Shown in pieces: positions 24,841-34,036 of a DNA stretch of 64,000 bases. The DNA is from VRUE01 sp033856195 (GTDB taxonomy: Bacteria; Actinomycetota; Thermoleophilia; Solirubrobacterales; 70-9), in contig JAWVFL010000016.1 in the NCBI GenBank assembly GCA_033856195.1, positions 29,694-93,693 of the forward strand, in the 5' to 3' direction. Position 1 is the stretch's first letter; every line of letters starts with the position of its first letter. A program made the translations under genes and the position numbers. The notes below the pieces were generated by a model. The model made no database searches, was not told where the DNA came from, and saw only the letters and a list, made by a program, of their open reading frames with translations.

Positions 24841-26622
24841 ATGGAGAGGGGGACCAAATCGTCGACGCTGGCGGACTTGCTGCCGCTCTCCGCCAAGCTC
24901 TACGGCAACGCCCCCGCGGTTCGCTTCAAGCAAGACGGGAACTGGGTCGACCGCAGCTTCGACGAGGTGAACGAGACGGCGCGCTCGCTCTCACTCGGGC
25001 TGATCGATCTCGGTGTGGCCAAAGGTGACAAGGTCTCGATCCTCGGCAACACTCGCCCCGAGTGGACCTACTTCGACTTCGCCGCGCTCTCGGCCGGCGC
25101 CGTCGTCGTGCCGATCTACCAGACGAACTCGCCGGAGGAGTGCCAGTACGTGCTGGAGAACTCCGACGCCAAGGTGGTCGTCGTCGAGGACGACGAACAG
25201 ATGGAGAAGATCCGCGCGGTTCGCGGACAGCTGCCATTGCTCGAGCACGTCGTGCGGATGACCGGGTCGAGCGAGGACGCAATCTCCCTGGAGGATCTCG
25301 CCGCCCGGGGCGCCGCCCGCGAGCCCGCCGAGTGGGAGGCGCGCTGGAAATCGGTAACCAAGGAGGACATCTGCACCTTCATCTACACCTCGGGCACGAC
25401 CGGGCCGCCCAAGGGCTGCATCATCAGCCACGGCAACTACCGGGCGATGCTGGACATGGTCAACGAGACCAGCGTGATCGAGGAGGAAGACCTCACCTAC
25501 CTCTACCTGCCCCTCGCCCACTCCTTCGCCCTGCTGATCCAGCTCGGCAGCTTCGACCTCGGTGCGACGATCGCTTATTGGGAGCGCGATCCGCTGAAGA
25601 TCCTGCCCAACCTGGGCGAGCTGAAACCGACCTACTTCCCCTCGGTGCCGCGCATCTTCGAGAAGATCTATACCGCCGCCAGCAGCGGCATGGAGAAACA
25701 GGGCGGCATCAAGAAGGCCATCTTCGAGTGGTCGATCGGGGTCGGCAAGAGGATGCGTGCCGCCGAGCGCTCGGGCCGCAAACCGGGCTTCCTGCTGCGC
25801 AAGCAGTACGAGTTCGCCGACAAGCAGGTGCTCTCCAAGATCCGCGGCCTCTTCGGCGGCAACGTACGGCTCGCCGTCTCCGGCGCCGCCCCGATCAACC
25901 CCGAGATCCTGCGCTTCTTCGACGCGGCCGGCGTGCTCGTGCTCGAGGGCTGGGGGATGACCGAGACCTCGACCGCGGCGACGATCTCCTCACCCGATGA
26001 CTTCAAGGTTGGCACGATCGGCAAGCCCTTCCCGGGCTGTCAGGTGAAAATCGCCGAGGACGGCGAGATCCTGGTCAAGGGCCCCAACGTCTTCCAGGGC
26101 TACTACAAGAACGAGGAGGCGACCCGCGAGACGATCGTCGACGGCTGGCTGCACACCGGCGACATCGGCGAGATCGACCCCGACGGCTTCATCAAGATCA
26201 CCGGCCGCAAGAAGGACATCATCATCACCGCCGGCGGCAAGAACATCACTCCGGCCAACCTCGAGAACGAAATCAAGCAGCACCCGCTGGTCTCCCAGTG
26301 CGTCGTCGTCGGCGACCGCAAGCCCTACCTCGTCGCCCTCGTCACCCTCGACCCCGAAGACGCCGTCGCCTACGCCAAAGAGCACGGCCTGCCCGAGGAC
26401 GCCGAGCAGCTTGCCGCCAACCTCGATGTGCTGAAAGCAATCGAAGACCACGTGGCGACGATCAACCAAAAATTCGCCCGGGTCGAGCAGGTGAAGAAGG
26501 TGGCAATCCTCCCCCGCGACCTATCGCAGGAAAGCGGCGAGCTGACGCCGACGATGAAGGTCAAGCGCGCCGTAGTCGCCAGCAAGCACGAAGACGAGAT
26601 CGAGCAGCTCTACGCGAGCTGA
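24841..26622 (+). CDS. Long-chain acyl-CoA synthetase (AMP-forming)
   Basis: A 593-residue adenylate-forming enzyme like actinobacterial FadD15. The AMP-binding loop YTSGTTGPPKG, the GWGMTETST motif, the GDIGEIDPDGF hinge and the GRKKDIIITAGGKNITP region with the C-terminal domain are all present. It activates fatty acids to acyl-CoA. It lies 25 bases after the HTH gene; a TAGACT box 10 bases before the ATG may give its own start. Two palindromic elements follow the stop. Confidence 0.93.
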   Translation: MERGTKSSTLADLLPLSAKLYGNAPAVRFKQDGNWVDRSFDEVNETARSLSLGLIDLGVAKGDKVSILGNTRPEWTYFDFAALSAGAVVVPIYQTNSPEECQYVLENSDAKVVVVEDDEQMEKIRAVRGQLPLLEHVVRMTGSSEDAISLEDLAARGAAREPAEWEARWKSVTKEDICTFIYTSGTTGPPKGCIISHGNYRAMLDMVNETSVIEEEDLTYLYLPLAHSFALLIQLGSFDLGATIAYWERDPLKILPNLGELKPTYFPSVPRIFEKIYTAASSGMEKQGGIKKAIFEWSIGVGKRMRAAERSGRKPGFLLRKQYEFADKQVLSKIRGLFGGNVRLAVSGAAPINPEILRFFDAAGVLVLEGWGMTETSTAATISSPDDFKVGTIGKPFPGCQVKIAEDGEILVKGPNVFQGYYKNEEATRETIVDGWLHTGDIGEIDPDGFIKITGRKKDIIITAGGKNITPANLENEIKQHPLVSQCVVVGDRKPYLVALVTLDPEDAVAYAKEHGLPEDAEQLAANLDVLKAIEDHVATINQKFARVEQVKKVAILPRDLSQESGELTPTMKVKRAVVASKHEDEIEQLYAS

Positions 26623-26631
26623 CGCGGGGGT

Positions 26632-26787
26632 GGAGGAGCCGGTTGGCTCTCTGGGCGAATTGATGTCGCACGCACCCGCTTCGCGGGCGCTTAGCGACTG
26701 TGTTGCTGCGCGGCTTCGCCGCGCAATAGACAGATTGCATATCGCGGCCTTCGGCCACATTCGCCCAGAGAGCCAACCGGCTCCTCC
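26632..26787 (+). repeat. Palindromic element, family A, copy 1
   Basis: Perfect 29-bp arms (26632-26660 and 26759-26787) enclose a core of about 98 bases. The core begins with GAATTGATGTCGCACGC and carries stems CCCGC/GCGGG and GCGCGGC/GCCGCGC, then GATTGCAT and ends in ACATTC. It is oriented on the plus strand and lies 9 bases after the acyl-CoA synthetase stop. Its 3' core end differs from the other three copies (GGCC/GGCC stem). Confidence 0.9.
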
Positions 26788-26861
26788 TCTCACACGCCAT
26801 CTCAGCTACGAGGTGAGCTGGGCTTGTGGGTCGGCCGTCATCTCAAGATGCGGATAGGACG

Positions 26862-27015
26862 GGAGGGCCGTTGGCCCCTCCCCGGGAATGTCGCGAAGCG
26901 GCGGAAATGCAATCCCGTGATTGCGCGGCGATAGCCGCGCTCCTTCTCCGGAGCTAAGCGCACGCAAAGCGTGCGCGTGCGACATCAATTCCCGGGGAGG
27001 GGCCAACGGCCCTCC
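26862..27015 (-). repeat. Palindromic element, family A, copy 2
   Basis: Perfect 28-bp arms (26862-26889 and 26988-27015) whose sequence differs from copy 1. Read on the minus strand the core again starts GAATTGATGTCGCACGC and ends CGCGACATTC, with stems CGCACGC/GCGTGCG and GCGCGGC/GCCGCGC. It faces copy 1 tail-to-tail, 74 bases away, between two convergent genes. Confidence 0.9.
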
Positions 27016-27028
27016 ATCCGGCTCGGAT

Positions 27029-28276
27029 CTAGGACGCTTCGCCGGACTGACGCAGCAGAACGGAGGTGGTCTGCTCGAGGACCCGACGCCAAGCCGAAGA
27101 TTGCTCGGGCTCCTCCTCGGCGGCGCGCTCGACGACGCGGCTGACGCGGCGGCCGGAGATCTCTAGGCCGTGGCGCTCGGCGATCTCTTTGTAGCGCTCG
27201 TAGTCCTTGGCCAGAGTGGCCGTGACCGATTCGAAGCCGTGGCGGGCGATTTTCAGCCGCCGCGAGTAGTCCATGATCGGCGTGCCGAACATCAGCTCGT
27301 CGTTGGGCTCGGGCTCGAGCAGGATGATGTCGACGCCGGGATAGCGCTCCTTCCACTGCTCGACCGCTTGGTGGAGCCGCGCGTGGGCAATCAAACGGAA
27401 GGTCTGGTTGGCGATCGCCGGCAGACCCATGTCGGAGACGCGCCGCACGCGGGTGCCGAAGACCGTCGGGATCGTCTTCTGGAAGTCGTTGACGTAGGGA
27501 ACGAGCGGGTTGACGACGACGATGAACTTGGCGCCCTTTTCGACCGCGATGTCGACGTTGGTGGTGGAGCGAATGCCACCGTCGATCAGCTGGCGGCCCT
27601 TGAGGTCGACCGGCTTGTAGACGATCGGCAGGGTCGTCGAGCACTGGATCGCCTTGGAGATCGGTACGTCGTTCCAGCCCTCCTCGCCGAAGACGACGCG
27701 CTCGCAGGTGTCGAGGTCGGTGGCGGTCAGGTAGAGCTCGTGGTCAAGCAGGCGGAAGTCGTCGACGCGTCCCGATTCGCCCAGCGCCTCGGCGATGTAA
27801 TCGGCGATCCCCGCACCCGAGTAGAAGCCCGTCGGCAGCGCCTCGGCCATGCCGACGCCGATGTCCATGGCGGAGAACTGGCCCATCCGAACCAGGCTGC
27901 GCGCCAGCTCCAGGGTGCGCAGGGGCAGCATCGCCGCCTTCTCGACGAAGCCCCAGTAGTTCGGCTTGAGCACCTTGCCGAGGTCGAGATCCTCGAGGTC
28001 CGAGGGAATGCGCCGGTTGATCACCTGCATCATTTCGTCGGGCGTAACCCCGTTGGCGAGCATGCCGGCGACGAACGAACCGGCGCTGGTGCCGACGTAG
28101 ATGTCGAAGTTGTTGACCGTGCTGTTGACGGCAAGCAGGTCGAGTGCGCGCAGGGCGCCGATCTCGTAGACCCCGCCGGTGAAGCCCCCGCCGCCGAGGA
28201 CGAGGGCGGTCTTGGACGGGCGTTTGCGGTTGCGACGCCGTCGCGGTTGCGACTCTATGTCCACAACTTTGCCCAT
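27029..28276 (-). CDS. Patatin-like phospholipase
   Basis: A 415-residue protein with a patatin domain: oxyanion loop GGGGFTGGVYEIGAL, nucleophile elbow GTSAGS and the catalytic aspartate in IDGGIRS. These form the Ser-Asp dyad of patatin acyl hydrolases. The Arg-rich N-terminus could contact membranes. I chose the ATG at 28276, which follows GATAAT (minus strand) by 8 bases; an ATG at 28282 is also in frame. It diverges from the PBP4 gene with almost no space between them. Confidence 0.9.
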   Translation of the reverse strand: MGKVVDIESQPRRRRNRKRPSKTALVLGGGGFTGGVYEIGALRALDLLAVNSTVNNFDIYVGTSAGSFVAGMLANGVTPDEMMQVINRRIPSDLEDLDLGKVLKPNYWGFVEKAAMLPLRTLELARSLVRMGQFSAMDIGVGMAEALPTGFYSGAGIADYIAEALGESGRVDDFRLLDHELYLTATDLDTCERVVFGEEGWNDVPISKAIQCSTTLPIVYKPVDLKGRQLIDGGIRSTTNVDIAVEKGAKFIVVVNPLVPYVNDFQKTIPTVFGTRVRRVSDMGLPAIANQTFRLIAHARLHQAVEQWKERYPGVDIILLEPEPNDELMFGTPIMDYSRRLKIARHGFESVTATLAKDYERYKEIAERHGLEISGRRVSRVVERAAEEEPEQSSAWRRVLEQTTSVLLRQSGEAS

Positions 28277-28289
28277 AAACATGCATTAT

Positions 28290-28302
28290 CTCACTAAGTG
28301 AG
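28290..28302. promoter_or_regulatory. Short palindrome in the patatin/PBP4 divergent promoter
   Basis: CTCACT-A-AGTGAG, a perfect 6-bp palindrome around one base, covers the start codon of the carboxypeptidase gene and the upstream edge of the patatin -10 region. It could be an operator acting on both genes; it is short, so chance is possible. Confidence 0.35.
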
Positions 28303-29551
28303 GCGTCCCCCGGCACTCTTTGCCGCGATTTGCGCGCTGCTTGCGGCTCTATTGCTCGCCGCAGCGGCAGAAGCGGCTACCCGCAGCAACGTTTGCGCAA
28401 CCATGCGTTCCCGGCTCCTGCGCGGTGGCGGCGGCGCCAGCGGCCTTCTCGTCATCGACGGCGAAACTGGCAAGACGGTCTGCGCCCGCACCCCGGGGCG
28501 ACAGCGACCGCTTGCCTCGAACATGAAGCTGTTCACGACCTCGACCGCACTGGGCCGCCTCGGGGCGCAGGCACGGATCCCGACGCTGCTGAAGACAGAC
28601 GGGGGCATCGATCGCAACGGCGTTCTGCACGGCAGCCTCTACCTGGTCGGCGCCGGAGATCCGACCCTGGGCACGCCCTCGTTCTACAAGCGATTCCTGG
28701 GCGGCCTCGGGACCAACGTCTTCATGCTCAAGCGGCAGGTCCGCGAAGCCGGCATCGACTCGGTCACCGGGCGCCTCTACGCGGATGACAGCGTCTTCGA
28801 CCGTTTGCGTGGCGTGGCCGACTCCGGCTACGCGACAAGCCCCGAAATCGGGCCGCTCTCCGGACTCGCCTTCAACTCCGGCTACAGCACGCCGAGCGGC
28901 CGCAGCTTCACGAGCGATCCGGCGCTCACCGCCGCGGGAACGCTGGACCTCGCCCTGCGTGAAGCGGGCGTGCGCATCTCCTCCACCGTCGCGCTCGGCA
29001 CGACCCCGCCGTTCAGCACCGAGCTGGCCCGGGTCGAATCGCCGCCGCTGACCAGCATCGTCAACACCACCGATGTCTACTCGCACAACTTCTTCGCCGA
29101 GATGTTGCTCAAGCTGCTCGGCGCCCGCTTCGGCGGCACCGGGACCACTGCCGCCGGCGCCAAGGTCGTCCAGGTCTTCGCCCGCGGCCACGACTCCGGG
29201 GTCCACGCGGTCGACGGCTCCGGCCTGACTCGCTCCAACCGCGCCTCACCAACCCAGGTGGTCGGCCTGCTCAGGTCGATGCGCGACACCGACGTGGGCG
29301 ACGAGTTCATCCAGGACCTCGCCCTCACCGGGCAAGAGGGCACCGTCGCCGACCGCATGCACGGCACCGCCGCCTACGGCCGCTGCCGCACCAAGACTGG
29401 CACGATCAGCGCCGTCAGCAACCTCTCCGGATACTGCTTCAACCGCAGCGGCAAGGTGATGATCTTCTCGATCCTGATGGCGAGCGTCCGCGACCTCAGC
29501 CTCGCGCACCTGGAGCAGGATCTGATCGCAGGAGAAGTCGCTTCCTACTGA
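28298..29551 (+). CDS. dacB: D-alanyl-D-alanine carboxypeptidase/endopeptidase (PBP4, DacB type)
   Basis: A 417-residue exported penicillin-binding protein. Signal peptide at residues about 1-27. The three active-site motifs are present: S-x-x-K (ASNMKLF), S-x-N (YSHNFFAEM) and KTG (RTKTGTIS). It trims peptidoglycan stem peptides or cross-links outside the membrane. The GTG at 28298 is followed at once by the signal peptide. It overlaps the end of a small convergent membrane gene by 7 bp. Confidence 0.9.
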   Translation: MRRPPALFAAICALLAALLLAAAAEAATRSNVCATMRSRLLRGGGGASGLLVIDGETGKTVCARTPGRQRPLASNMKLFTTSTALGRLGAQARIPTLLKTDGGIDRNGVLHGSLYLVGAGDPTLGTPSFYKRFLGGLGTNVFMLKRQVREAGIDSVTGRLYADDSVFDRLRGVADSGYATSPEIGPLSGLAFNSGYSTPSGRSFTSDPALTAAGTLDLALREAGVRISSTVALGTTPPFSTELARVESPPLTSIVNTTDVYSHNFFAEMLLKLLGARFGGTGTTAAGAKVVQVFARGHDSGVHAVDGSGLTRSNRASPTQVVGLLRSMRDTDVGDEFIQDLALTGQEGTVADRMHGTAAYGRCRTKTGTISAVSNLSGYCFNRSGKVMIFSILMASVRDLSLAHLEQDLIAGEVASY

Positions 29552-29739
29552 GTCTGTTTTTTGCTCCGACGCTCGGCGCGAGTATCGAGCCCCAGCCCGA
29601 CCGCCAAGCCGACGAGCATCCCGACCAACGCCACAGCCTGCATTGCAGCCTCGCTTGAGTTTCTGAAGGCGACAACGCCAGCAATGACGATTGCCACGGC
29701 AACCGCCAAGCCGATGTTCATATAGCGCATGCTTGCCAT
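29545..29739 (-). CDS. Small membrane protein, unknown
   Basis: A 64-residue protein with two membrane helices (about residues 8-27 and 33-51) and a basic tail (DTRAERRSKKQTQ). No family recognised. The ATG at 29739 has a good ribosome site (CGGAGG, 6 bases upstream), which supports it as real. It and the next gene upstream are somewhat less GC-rich than their surroundings. Confidence 0.6.
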   Translation of the reverse strand: MASMRYMNIGLAVAVAIVIAGVVAFRNSSEAAMQAVALVGMLVGLAVGLGLDTRAERRSKKQTQ

Positions 29740-29769
29740 CTCAGCCTCCGCGTCGCAGACAATTCATTT

Positions 29770-29994
29770 CTAGACACCGTAACGTAGAGCGGCATCCCCA
29801 AGGGCAAGGACAGCGCCAAATCCGCCGCCGAAGTAACCGCCTTTCAGAGCCCACTCCTCGATCTGGCCAATGGGCCTCCGGGCAGCAAGCCCCCAAACAC
29901 CCACCGCGACGCTGCACAGAACAACGCCGGCGCCGACCGCAGTTTCGGCGGCCTCAATCACAGTCGTCAGGAGGCCGATTTGGGCAAGGCCCAT
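29770..29994 (-). CDS. Small membrane protein, unknown
   Basis: A 74-residue, mostly hydrophobic protein (helix about residues 16-36, a second about 51-68). No family recognised. It lies 30 bases upstream of another small membrane protein on the same strand, so the two may form a pair. Support is only the open frame, hydrophobic pattern and position. Confidence 0.45.
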   Translation of the reverse strand: MGLAQIGLLTTVIEAAETAVGAGVVLCSVAVGVWGLAARRPIGQIEEWALKGGYFGGGFGAVLALGDAALRYGV

Positions 29995-30096
29995 AGGGCG
30001 ACACTGCCATAGGACTACTCACGTGTGGCGCGCAAAGTGTGCCGAGAGGATGACTTGTCTGATGGTCGTGGGATTCGCCACCTAGAATCGATGCCG

Positions 30097-30906
30097 ATGC
30101 GAGTGCTGATGACGAACGACGATGGGATCACAGCCCCAGGGCTGCAGGCCGCCCGGCGGGCGCTGCGCGAGATCGACGGGGTCGACGTCGATGTGATCGC
30201 GCCTGACTCGAACCGCAGCGCTACGGCGCGGAGCATCACGACGCGGTCGCCGCTGACGGTCGAGGAGGTCGAGTTTGGCGATGGTGACAAGGGCTATGCC
30301 ACCGATGGAACGCCGGTCGACTGCGTGCGCTTCGCCGAGCTGGGGCTGGTCGGGCACCAGCCGGATCTGATCGTCTCGGGCATCAACCACGGCGCCAACC
30401 TCGGCGACGACATCACTTACTCCGGCACGGTTGCCGCCGCCTTCGAGGGGATCGTGCTCGGCATCCCGGCGGTTGCAGTCTCGCAGCAGTCTTCTGGAGG
30501 CGGAATGGGCTATGTCAGTGGACGCTTTGACTTCGGCGCCGTTGCCTCTTTCACTGCTGAGCTGGTGCGACGGCTGCTCAATGAGTCGATGCCGGAGGCG
30601 ACGCTGATCAACGTCAACTGCCCCGCGGGAGAGCCCAAGGGCATCGAGGTGACCAAGCTGGGCAAGCGGATCTACAACGACGAGCTGAAGCTGGTCGGCG
30701 AAGACGAGGAACGCCGGCAGTACGAGATCTATGGCTGGCAGCCGGGCTACGAGGAGATCGAGGGAACCGACCTCAACGCCGTCGCCCAGGGACGGATCTC
30801 GGTGACGCCGATCCACTTCGACCTGACCGATCACGGCGGCCTCGAGAACCTGCGCGGCTGGGGCTTCGAGGAGATGCTCGCGGCAAGCTCGACCACTTCG
30901 GTGTGA
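30097..30906 (+). CDS. surE: 5'/3'-nucleotidase SurE
   Basis: A 269-residue metal-dependent survival-protein phosphatase. The N-terminal MRVLMTNDDG carries the metal-binding Asp-Asp pair, and VSGINHGANLGDDITYSGTV is the SurE signature region. I chose the ATG at 30097 because it starts this motif and lies 8 bases after TAGAAT (30083-30088). The stop overlaps the ligA start (GTGA), so surE, ligA and truA form one transcript. Confidence 0.95.
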   Translation: MRVLMTNDDGITAPGLQAARRALREIDGVDVDVIAPDSNRSATARSITTRSPLTVEEVEFGDGDKGYATDGTPVDCVRFAELGLVGHQPDLIVSGINHGANLGDDITYSGTVAAAFEGIVLGIPAVAVSQQSSGGGMGYVSGRFDFGAVASFTAELVRRLLNESMPEATLINVNCPAGEPKGIEVTKLGKRIYNDELKLVGEDEERRQYEIYGWQPGYEEIEGTDLNAVAQGRISVTPIHFDLTDHGGLENLRGWGFEEMLAASSTTSV

Positions 30907-32933
30907 GCGGCGAAGGCGCCGAGCAGCGGGCGGACGAGCTGCGCAAGGAGCTGGGCGAGCACAACCGCCGCTACTACGTCCTCGACGACCCAGTCATCGA
31001 CGACGACGAGTACGACGCCCTGCTCGACGAGCTGCGGGCGATCGAGGCGGAGAACCCCGATCTGCGCACCGCCGACTCGCCGACCCAGCGTGTCGGGGCG
31101 CCGCCGCTCGAACGCTTCGAACAGGTCGAGCACGCCGAGCAGATGCTCTCGCTCGCCAACGCCCGCAACGAGGAGGAGCTGCGCGCCTGGGAGACACGCA
31201 TCCGCAACCACCTCAAACGCCTCGACATCAGCGCCGCCGAGTTCAGCTATACGACCGAGCCGAAGATCGACGGTTTGGCGATCACCCTGACTTATGAGAA
31301 CGGCCTGCTGGCCCGGGGGGCGACGCGTGGCGACGGCAGGATCGGCGAGGACGTGACGCAGAACCTGCGCACGATCGGCGCGATCCCCCTGCGGATCAAA
31401 GACGCACCCCCGTCGATAGAAGTGCGCGGCGAGGTCTACCTGCCCATCGCCGACTTCAAGGCGCTGAACGAGCGGCGTGCCGAAGCCGGCGAACCCGCCT
31501 TCGCCAACCCGCGCAACTCCGCCGCCGGTTCGATCCGCCAACTCGACCCCGCCCTCGCCGCCGAACGACCGCTCTCGATCTGGACCTACGGAATCGGCGC
31601 CGTGCAGGGTCTCGATCTCGCCACCCACAGCGAAGAGATCGAGTGGCTGGCCGAGCGTGGCTTCAAGGTCAATCCGGACACCGATCACCACCCGGGAATC
31701 GACTCTGTCGTCAAGCGCTGCCGCTGGTGGGAGGAGCGCCGCGACGAGCTCGACTACGAGATCGACGGTGTCGTCGTCAAGGTCGACGAGCGGGCGCTCT
31801 GGCGGGAGCTGGGCGTCGTCGGCCGCGAGCCGCGCTGGGCGATCGCCTGGAAGTTCGCGCCGACCACGGCGACGACGAAGCTGAAGGACGTCGTCTGGAA
31901 CGTCGGCCGCACCGGCCATCTCGTGCCTTTCGCGATGCTGGAGCCGGTCCACGTCGGCGGCGTCACGGTCTCCACCGCGACCCTGCACAACGAGGAGGAC
32001 CTCGCTCGCAAGGACGTGCGGCCGGGCGACGAGGTCGTCGTGATGCGAGCCGGCGACGTGATCCCGCAGGTGGTGGCGCCGCTGATCCAGCGCCAGGAGA
32101 AGGGCAAGCGGCGGGGAGCGAAGCCGAAGCCACCGGCCAAATGCCCAGCCTGCGGCACGCCCACGGTCAAGCCCGAGGATTCAGTCTTCACCTTCTGTCC
32201 CAACAAGGCGGGCTGCCCTGGCCAGTCCTTCCAGCACGTCAAACACTTCGTCAGCAAGGGTGCGATGGACATCGACGGCCTCGGTGAGAAGCAGGCGATG
32301 CGCTTCCTGCGCGAGGGCCTGATCGCCGACGTCGCCGACATCTATGACCTGGGTGAGGAGCAGCTGAGCGGACTCGAGGGCTTCGGCGAGGTCTCAGCCC
32401 GCAATCTCCTGGCGGCAATCGACGCCTCGCGCTCTCGCCCCTTCAAACGAGTCCTCTACGCACTCGGCCTGCCGGGAGTCGGCTACGTCACCGCCGAAGC
32501 CCTTGCCGACCACTTCGGCTCGATCGACGCCCTTCACACCGCCGACCCCGAGCAGGTCGAGGAGGTCGAGGGGGTCGGCCCGATCATGGCCGTCCAGATC
32601 GCCGAGTCGCTGGGGGACGATCGCACCTGGGAGCTGGTCGAGAAGCTGCGAGAAAAGGGCTTGCGCCTGGAGCAGGACGAGTCCGAACGACGAGCGAGCG
32701 GCGGCCCGTTGGAAGGCAAGACCCTGGTCCTCACCGGCACCCTGCCCGAGCTGACCCGCGAGGAGGCCGGAGCGCTGATCAAGGCCGCGGGGGGCAAGGT
32801 CGTCAGCTCTGTCTCGAAAAAAACCGACTACGTGGTCGCCGGCGAGAACCCGGGGTCGAAGCTGGCAAAAGCCGAGAAATACGAGATCGAGATCCTCAAC
32901 GAGGCCAGCCTGCTGAGCTTGCTCGGCAAGTGA
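30903..32933 (+). CDS. ligA: NAD-dependent DNA ligase LigA
   Basis: A 676-residue replication ligase of normal length and order: adenylation domain with Lys121 in KIDG, OB fold, a four-cysteine zinc finger (CPACGT...CPNKAGCPG), helix-hairpin-helix repeats (GLPGVGYVTAEAL and next) and a C-terminal BRCT domain. The GTG start overlaps the surE stop, and the stop overlaps the truA start. Confidence 0.97.
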   Translation: MSGEGAEQRADELRKELGEHNRRYYVLDDPVIDDDEYDALLDELRAIEAENPDLRTADSPTQRVGAPPLERFEQVEHAEQMLSLANARNEEELRAWETRIRNHLKRLDISAAEFSYTTEPKIDGLAITLTYENGLLARGATRGDGRIGEDVTQNLRTIGAIPLRIKDAPPSIEVRGEVYLPIADFKALNERRAEAGEPAFANPRNSAAGSIRQLDPALAAERPLSIWTYGIGAVQGLDLATHSEEIEWLAERGFKVNPDTDHHPGIDSVVKRCRWWEERRDELDYEIDGVVVKVDERALWRELGVVGREPRWAIAWKFAPTTATTKLKDVVWNVGRTGHLVPFAMLEPVHVGGVTVSTATLHNEEDLARKDVRPGDEVVVMRAGDVIPQVVAPLIQRQEKGKRRGAKPKPPAKCPACGTPTVKPEDSVFTFCPNKAGCPGQSFQHVKHFVSKGAMDIDGLGEKQAMRFLREGLIADVADIYDLGEEQLSGLEGFGEVSARNLLAAIDASRSRPFKRVLYALGLPGVGYVTAEALADHFGSIDALHTADPEQVEEVEGVGPIMAVQIAESLGDDRTWELVEKLREKGLRLEQDESERRASGGPLEGKTLVLTGTLPELTREEAGALIKAAGGKVVSSVSKKTDYVVAGENPGSKLAKAEKYEIEILNEASLLSLLGK

Positions 32934-33667
32934 CCACGGTCCGCCTCGACATCGAATACGACGGGACCGGCTTCCGTGGTTGGGCGAAGCAGCCGGGACA
33001 ACGGACCGTGCAGGGCGAGCTGGAGGCAGCGTTGGCCACCGTGCTGCGCGAGCCAGTCGAGCTGACCGTCGCGGGCCGCACCGACACAGGCGTTCACGCA
33101 GAGGGGCAGGTCGCGAGCTGCGCTACCGACGCCGAGGTGCCAGCGAACCTGGCGCAGAGGCTCAACGGCCTCGGCCCACGCGACATCGCGGTCACATCGG
33201 CGGCGCCAACCGCCAACGGCTTCGACGCCCGCGGCGACGCCCTCTCCCGCACCTACCGCTACCGCATCCTGACTCGCTCGAGCTCCAGCCCCTTCGAGCA
33301 AAACCGAGCCCTTTGGTGGCCCTACCGCCTGGACCGCGATGGACTGGATACCTGCGCGGCCGCCCTCCCAGGCACCCACGATTTCACCGCATTCACCCCT
33401 ACCCAGACGGACCATGTCCACTTCGACCGCAAAATCTTCCACGCGGCTTGGTCCTGCGAGGGCGACATAGTCACCTTCCGCATAACCGCCGATGCCTTCA
33501 TGCGGAACATGGTCCGCGTCCTGGTCGGCACCATGCTCGAAGTCGCCTGCGGCCGCCGAACCCTGGAAAGCTTCCAGCAACTTCTACCTGGAGCTGCCCG
33601 ACCAGACGCAGGCGAAACGGCGCCGGCTCACGGGCTCTACCTCGAGTCAGTCTCCTACGAAAGCTAA
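32930..33667 (+). CDS. truA: tRNA pseudouridine synthase A
   Basis: A 245-residue enzyme making pseudouridine 38-40 in tRNA. Catalytic Asp52 lies in AGRTDTGVHA; the DALSRTYRYRI and DAFMRNMVRVLVGTM blocks are typical. The GTG start overlaps the ligA stop (GTGA). In many bacteria truA follows rplQ on the same strand; here it still touches rplQ but converges on it with a 4-bp overlap. Confidence 0.95.
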   Translation: MTTVRLDIEYDGTGFRGWAKQPGQRTVQGELEAALATVLREPVELTVAGRTDTGVHAEGQVASCATDAEVPANLAQRLNGLGPRDIAVTSAAPTANGFDARGDALSRTYRYRILTRSSSSPFEQNRALWWPYRLDRDGLDTCAAALPGTHDFTAFTPTQTDHVHFDRKIFHAAWSCEGDIVTFRITADAFMRNMVRVLVGTMLEVACGRRTLESFQQLLPGAARPDAGETAPAHGLYLESVSYES

Positions 33668-34017
33668 ACGAGCTCGAGATAGACCATCTCAGTCGAGTCC
33701 GATTTCCTCGGGCCCAACTTGACGATCCGCGTGTACCCACCGGGCCGCTCCACGTAGCGCGGCGCGACCTCCTCGAACAGCTTGTGCACGATGAACTTGT
33801 CGTTGTGCAGCGTCGCCAGCGCCTGACGACGGGCGTGCAGGTCACCGCGCTTAGCCAGCGTGATCAGCTGCTCGACCTCGGGCTTGACCGCCTTCGCCTT
33901 CGCCTGCGAGGTCTTGATCCGTTCGTGCTCGATCAGCTGCTTGGAGAGGTTGGAGAGCAGGGACTCGCGATGCGCCGCGTCACGGCTCAGCTTGTTTCGC
34001 TTCTTGCGGTGGCGCAT
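33664..34017 (-). CDS. rplQ: 50S ribosomal protein bL17
   Basis: A 117-residue protein opening with the family motif MRHRKKRNKLSRDAAHRE. Last gene of the minus-strand ribosomal super-operon, 19 bases after rpoA. There is no room for a terminator before the convergent truA gene. Confidence 0.97.
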   Translation of the reverse strand: MRHRKKRNKLSRDAAHRESLLSNLSKQLIEHERIKTSQAKAKAVKPEVEQLITLAKRGDLHARRQALATLHNDKFIVHKLFEEVAPRYVERPGGYTRIVKLGPRKSDSTEMVYLELV

Positions 34018-34036
34018 CTCCTGCTCAGCTCCCCGC

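Noticed and set aside
26632..26787. Family A as an insertion sequence with transposase or as a CRISPR array
   Set aside because: No transposase frame inside or nearby, and no regular short repeats with unique spacers; copies are single hairpin-rich units.
26521..27006. Short open frames crossing family A elements (also near 36619-36816 and 37039-37245)
   Set aside because: They arise from the palindromes and differ between copies; the conserved property is pairing, not a protein sequence.
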